The position numbers and the translations under genes are program-made. Below are positions 63,744-64,000 of a stretch of 64,000 nt of DNA, piece by piece. Positions within the stretch are counted from its first letter, which is position 1. Every line of letters starts with the position of its first letter. Under the pieces are notes generated by a model. The model had not been told where the DNA came from and did not search any database. It worked only from the letters and a program-made list of their open reading frames with translations. This DNA is from Paraburkholderia nodosa (GTDB lineage Bacteria > Pseudomonadota > Gammaproteobacteria > Burkholderiales > Burkholderiaceae), in contig NZ_MCNV01000027.1 of the NCBI RefSeq assembly GCF_001718195.1, positions 1-64,000 on the forward strand. Direction: 5' to 3'.

Positions 63744-64000
63744 ATGCCAGCCATAGAAATCCGTAACGTCAAGAAGCGCTACAGGTCGCTTCAGGCGCTC
63801 AAGGGCGTCAGCTTCACGGTCGAAGACGGCGAGTTCTTCGGGCTGCTCGGCCCGAACGGCGCGGGCAAGACGACGCTCATCAGCATTCTTGCCGGCCTCG
63901 CGCGCGCGGACGAGGGCTCGATCGCCGTCCGCGGCCACGATGTCGTCGCCGACTACCGCAACGCCCGCCGCAACCTGGGCGTCGTGCCGCAGGAACTGGT
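63744..64000 (+). CDS. ABC-2 type transporter ATP-binding protein, N-terminal part (cut by window edge)
   Basis: The first 85 residues read MPAIEIRNVKKRYRSLQALK, then the Walker A loop GLLGPNGAGKTTLISILAGL and the Q-loop region NLGVVPQELV. This matches YadG-type exporter ATPases that pair with an ABC-2 permease. Signature and Walker B motifs lie outside the window. In related genomes such a gene follows mlaB. Confidence 0.88.
   Translation, partial: MPAIEIRNVKKRYRSLQALKGVSFTVEDGEFFGLLGPNGAGKTTLISILAGLARADEGSIAVRGHDVVADYRNARRNLGVVPQEL

Overview
The window is GC-rich chromosomal DNA from a betaproteobacterium of the Burkholderiaceae, most like Paraburkholderia, Caballeronia or Burkholderia. 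The evidence is the S10-spc-alpha ribosomal superoperon with infA and rpmJ directly after secY, an mla operon that carries mlaA between mlaD and mlaC, the pilMNOPQ-aroK-aroB-dgt-gltB-gltD order, and close protein matches throughout. It is almost entirely core genome. I see no CRISPR array, prophage, tRNA, rRNA or intact insertion sequence.

Positions 1-15200 hold the end of tuf and then 28 genes from rpsJ to rplQ: ribosomal proteins, secY, infA and rpoA. They read in one direction, often with 1-4 base overlaps. Candidate internal promoters precede rplC and rplN, and terminator-like hairpins lie before rpsM and on both sides of rpoA. A strong terminator closes the run.

Positions 15200-31000 are mainly redox and envelope housekeeping: cutA-dsbD, hemB, engB, a diheme cytochrome c4, resB-ccsA (System II cytochrome c maturation), msrP-msrQ (periplasmic methionine sulfoxide repair), lysA-lptM, cyaY and mrcA. 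The hemB-engB gap carries a likely small RNA with an anti-Shine-Dalgarno loop.

Positions 31000-49400 hold a compact type IV pilus or DNA-uptake assembly operon (pilM, pilN, a fused pilO-pilP, a short pilQ), then aroK-aroB-dgt-ugpQ, a DUF883 membrane protein, ompW, a transposase-derived gene that has lost its catalytic residues, gltB-gltD (glutamate synthase) and thpR.

Positions 49400-64000 hold one uninterrupted reading frame joining a major facilitator permease to a DadA-like D-amino-acid dehydrogenase, an SbmA/BacA-type ABC exporter coupled to an unusual short-chain dehydrogenase, a TPP-riboswitch-controlled thiO-thiS-thiG-thiE operon with a coupled 26-codon leader ORF, the mlaFEDACB phospholipid-transport operon, and the start of another ABC ATPase gene cut by the window edge.

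The most unusual items are the permease-dehydrogenase fusion, the candidate small RNA beside engB, the catalytically dead TnpA-REP relative upstream of gltB, and the leader ORF in the thiamine operon. Long ORFs antisense to gltB, secY, mrcA, lysA and others are GC-driven shadows and are not annotated.
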